Assembly: GCA_041389725.1 (NCBI GenBank)
Contig: JAWKRG010000003.1
Coordinates: forward strand, 1-64,000
DNA length: 64,000 bases
DNA from: Polyangiaceae bacterium
GTDB lineage: Bacteria; Myxococcota_A; Polyangia; Polyangiales; Polyangiaceae
Direction: 5' to 3'
Shown: in pieces, positions 63,100 through 64,000 of the stretch
Layout: the number at the start of each line of letters is the position of its first letter
How positions within the stretch are numbered: the stretch's first letter is position 1
Made by a program: the position numbers and the translations under genes
The notes under the pieces: generated by a model
The model's database searches: none
What the model saw: only the letters and a program-made list of their open reading frames with translations
What the model was told of the DNA's origin: nothing

Positions 63100-64000
63100 A
63101 TGACGCGTCGAGTTAGAGCAAACCCCGGGACCGGAGCGAAAGGCGAGTCGAAGCGCGCGCCTGGCAAGTGGATCCCGGTGTTGTTTGCTGCGTTTTGCCT
63201 TTCGTCGGCCTGCGGCGGCCCAACGCCACAGTCCCAAGCACTGGCGCCAGGCTCCGCGCAGGGCGCTCCAGACGAAACCCCCGAGTCCCTGACGACGGCT
63301 GCCCTCACGGCACCAAGCCCAGAGCTGATTCGTGCGCTCCGCGCTCGTGGACAGTCGGGTCTCGACGCCCTCCTCGCGCGCACGGGCAAGAACCCGAGCG
63401 CCTCGGAGCGTTCGACGATCGCGAAAGTCGCGGGCCAGCTCGACGCCGACGTGTCACACCTGTTCTGGCACACGGATCTATCCGAAGCGGTGCTGCAGGC
63501 GCAGCGCGAGAACAAGCCGATCCTCTCCCTGCGCATGCTGGGGCGCCTCGACGAGGAGCTGTCCTGTGCGAACAGTCGCCTGTTCCGCACGACGCTTTAC
63601 CCGGATGCGCGCGTGTCGCGCCTGCTGCGAGAGCGGTTCGTGCTGCACTGGAGCAGCGAGCGCAAGGTCCCGCGCATTACCATCGACTACCGCGATGGTC
63701 GCAGCCTGGTCAGCACGATCACCGGCAACAGCATCCACTACGTCATGGACAAGCGCGGTCGCGTGGTCGACGCCTTGCCGGGGCTCTATGCGGCGGAGGA
63801 CTTCGCCCACGAGCTTGCGTCCCTGGAGCCGGTGGCACGCGCGGCAGGGGACGACGACGACGCAAGTTGGCGCGTACGCGTACGCAGCCATCATGATTTG
63901 GCGCTCGTTCGTACGGTTCAACAGTTGCGAACCACCTTGCTGGCTGCTGGCAGGGACGCCGACGCTGCGGCGGTCTTGGCAGCACCGTCCGTCGTCGTGC
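63100..64000 (+). CDS. Thioredoxin-fold lipoprotein, cut by the right edge
   Basis: Open to the window end (300 codons). GGAGG at 63090-63094 precedes the ATG; a GTG at 63097 is directly before it. A basic n-region and signal (KWIPVLFAAFCLSSAC) mark a lipoprotein. Around residues 118-240 is a thioredoxin-like segment: VSHLFWHTDLSEAVLQAQRE NKPILSLRMLGRLDEELSCANS RLFR, with C-x-x-S in place of C-x-x-C, then YPDARVSRLLRERFVLHW and HYVMDKRGRVVDALPG. Probably periplasmic; redox role uncertain because the second cysteine is missing. Confidence 0.78.
   Translation, partial: MTRRVRANPGTGAKGESKRAPGKWIPVLFAAFCLSSACGGPTPQSQALAPGSAQGAPDETPESLTTAALTAPSPELIRALRARGQSGLDALLARTGKNPSASERSTIAKVAGQLDADVSHLFWHTDLSEAVLQAQRENKPILSLRMLGRLDEELSCANSRLFRTTLYPDARVSRLLRERFVLHWSSERKVPRITIDYRDGRSLVSTITGNSIHYVMDKRGRVVDALPGLYAAEDFAHELASLEPVARAAGDDDDASWRVRVRSHHDLALVRTVQQLRTTLLAAGRDADAAAVLAAPSVVV

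Overview
The window is about 64 kb of GC-rich DNA with strong third-position GC bias. It carries at least fourteen predicted lipoproteins, most of them with a Gly/Ser-rich linker right after the lipobox cysteine. It also holds a membrane Ser/Thr kinase, FG-GAP, Kazal-like and MopE-like surface proteins, and a C-terminal tail resembling the MYXO-CTERM sorting signal. Together these point to a myxobacterium-like member of the Myxococcota (Polyangia-type), a Gram-negative with an outer membrane. No plasmid or phage backbone is visible, so this looks like ordinary chromosome.

Layout. 0-15 kb: mostly minus-strand exported proteins and lipoproteins (a caspase-fold candidate, two lectin-like candidates, two PEGA-like proteins, a MopE/DUF5648 protein, an FG-GAP protein), then a small zinc-ribbon protein and a Ser/Thr kinase. 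15-24 kb: DUF99, a czcCBA-type heavy-metal RND efflux operon, a divergent histidine kinase/response regulator pair, an MtfA-like peptidase, and a striking array of small DNA hairpins. 24-31 kb: a PGYGQP-repeat outer-membrane protein and a complete iron-sulfur operon (MerR-type regulator, iscS, iscU, iscA, hscB, hscA, fdx). 31-36 kb: an HDOD protein, initiator tRNA-Met with promoter and terminator, a TetR regulator divergent from a small membrane protein, an ArsR/SRPBCC pair, a 44-residue basic protein and an FHA-GGDEF protein. 36-44 kb: a carbohydrate cluster (large glycosyltransferase split by a decayed insertion sequence, second GT4, GH5-like hydrolase, convergent GH130-like enzyme). 44-52 kb: arsD-arsA without a pump gene, a beta-propeller lipoprotein, an exported protein, katG with an OxyR-like site upstream, and cysteine-rich lipoproteins. 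52-64 kb: a SPOR-like protein, a TVP38-oxidoreductase fusion, small exported proteins, DUF427, a histidine-motif membrane protein, an ATP-grasp protein, a cysteine-rich lipoprotein between duplicated sequence, a trypsin-like protease and a thioredoxin-like lipoprotein cut by the right edge.

Functional links visible here. The isc genes are packed head to tail behind a regulator with a four-cysteine tail, suggesting cluster-sensing feedback. The czc operon and the two-component pair share a 90-bp divergent promoter region. The two glycosyltransferases and the GH5-like gene are translationally coupled (ATGA, GTGA), so the insertion into the first gene probably also disturbs the next two. arsD and arsA encode chaperone and ATPase with their metal-binding cysteines intact but have no arsB/acr3 here.

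The signal I consider most unusual is the hairpin array at about 23.71-23.94 kb. Several of its stems close on C-GNA-G triloops, the exceptionally stable DNA mini-hairpin fold. All family assignments are by eye; no database search was run.
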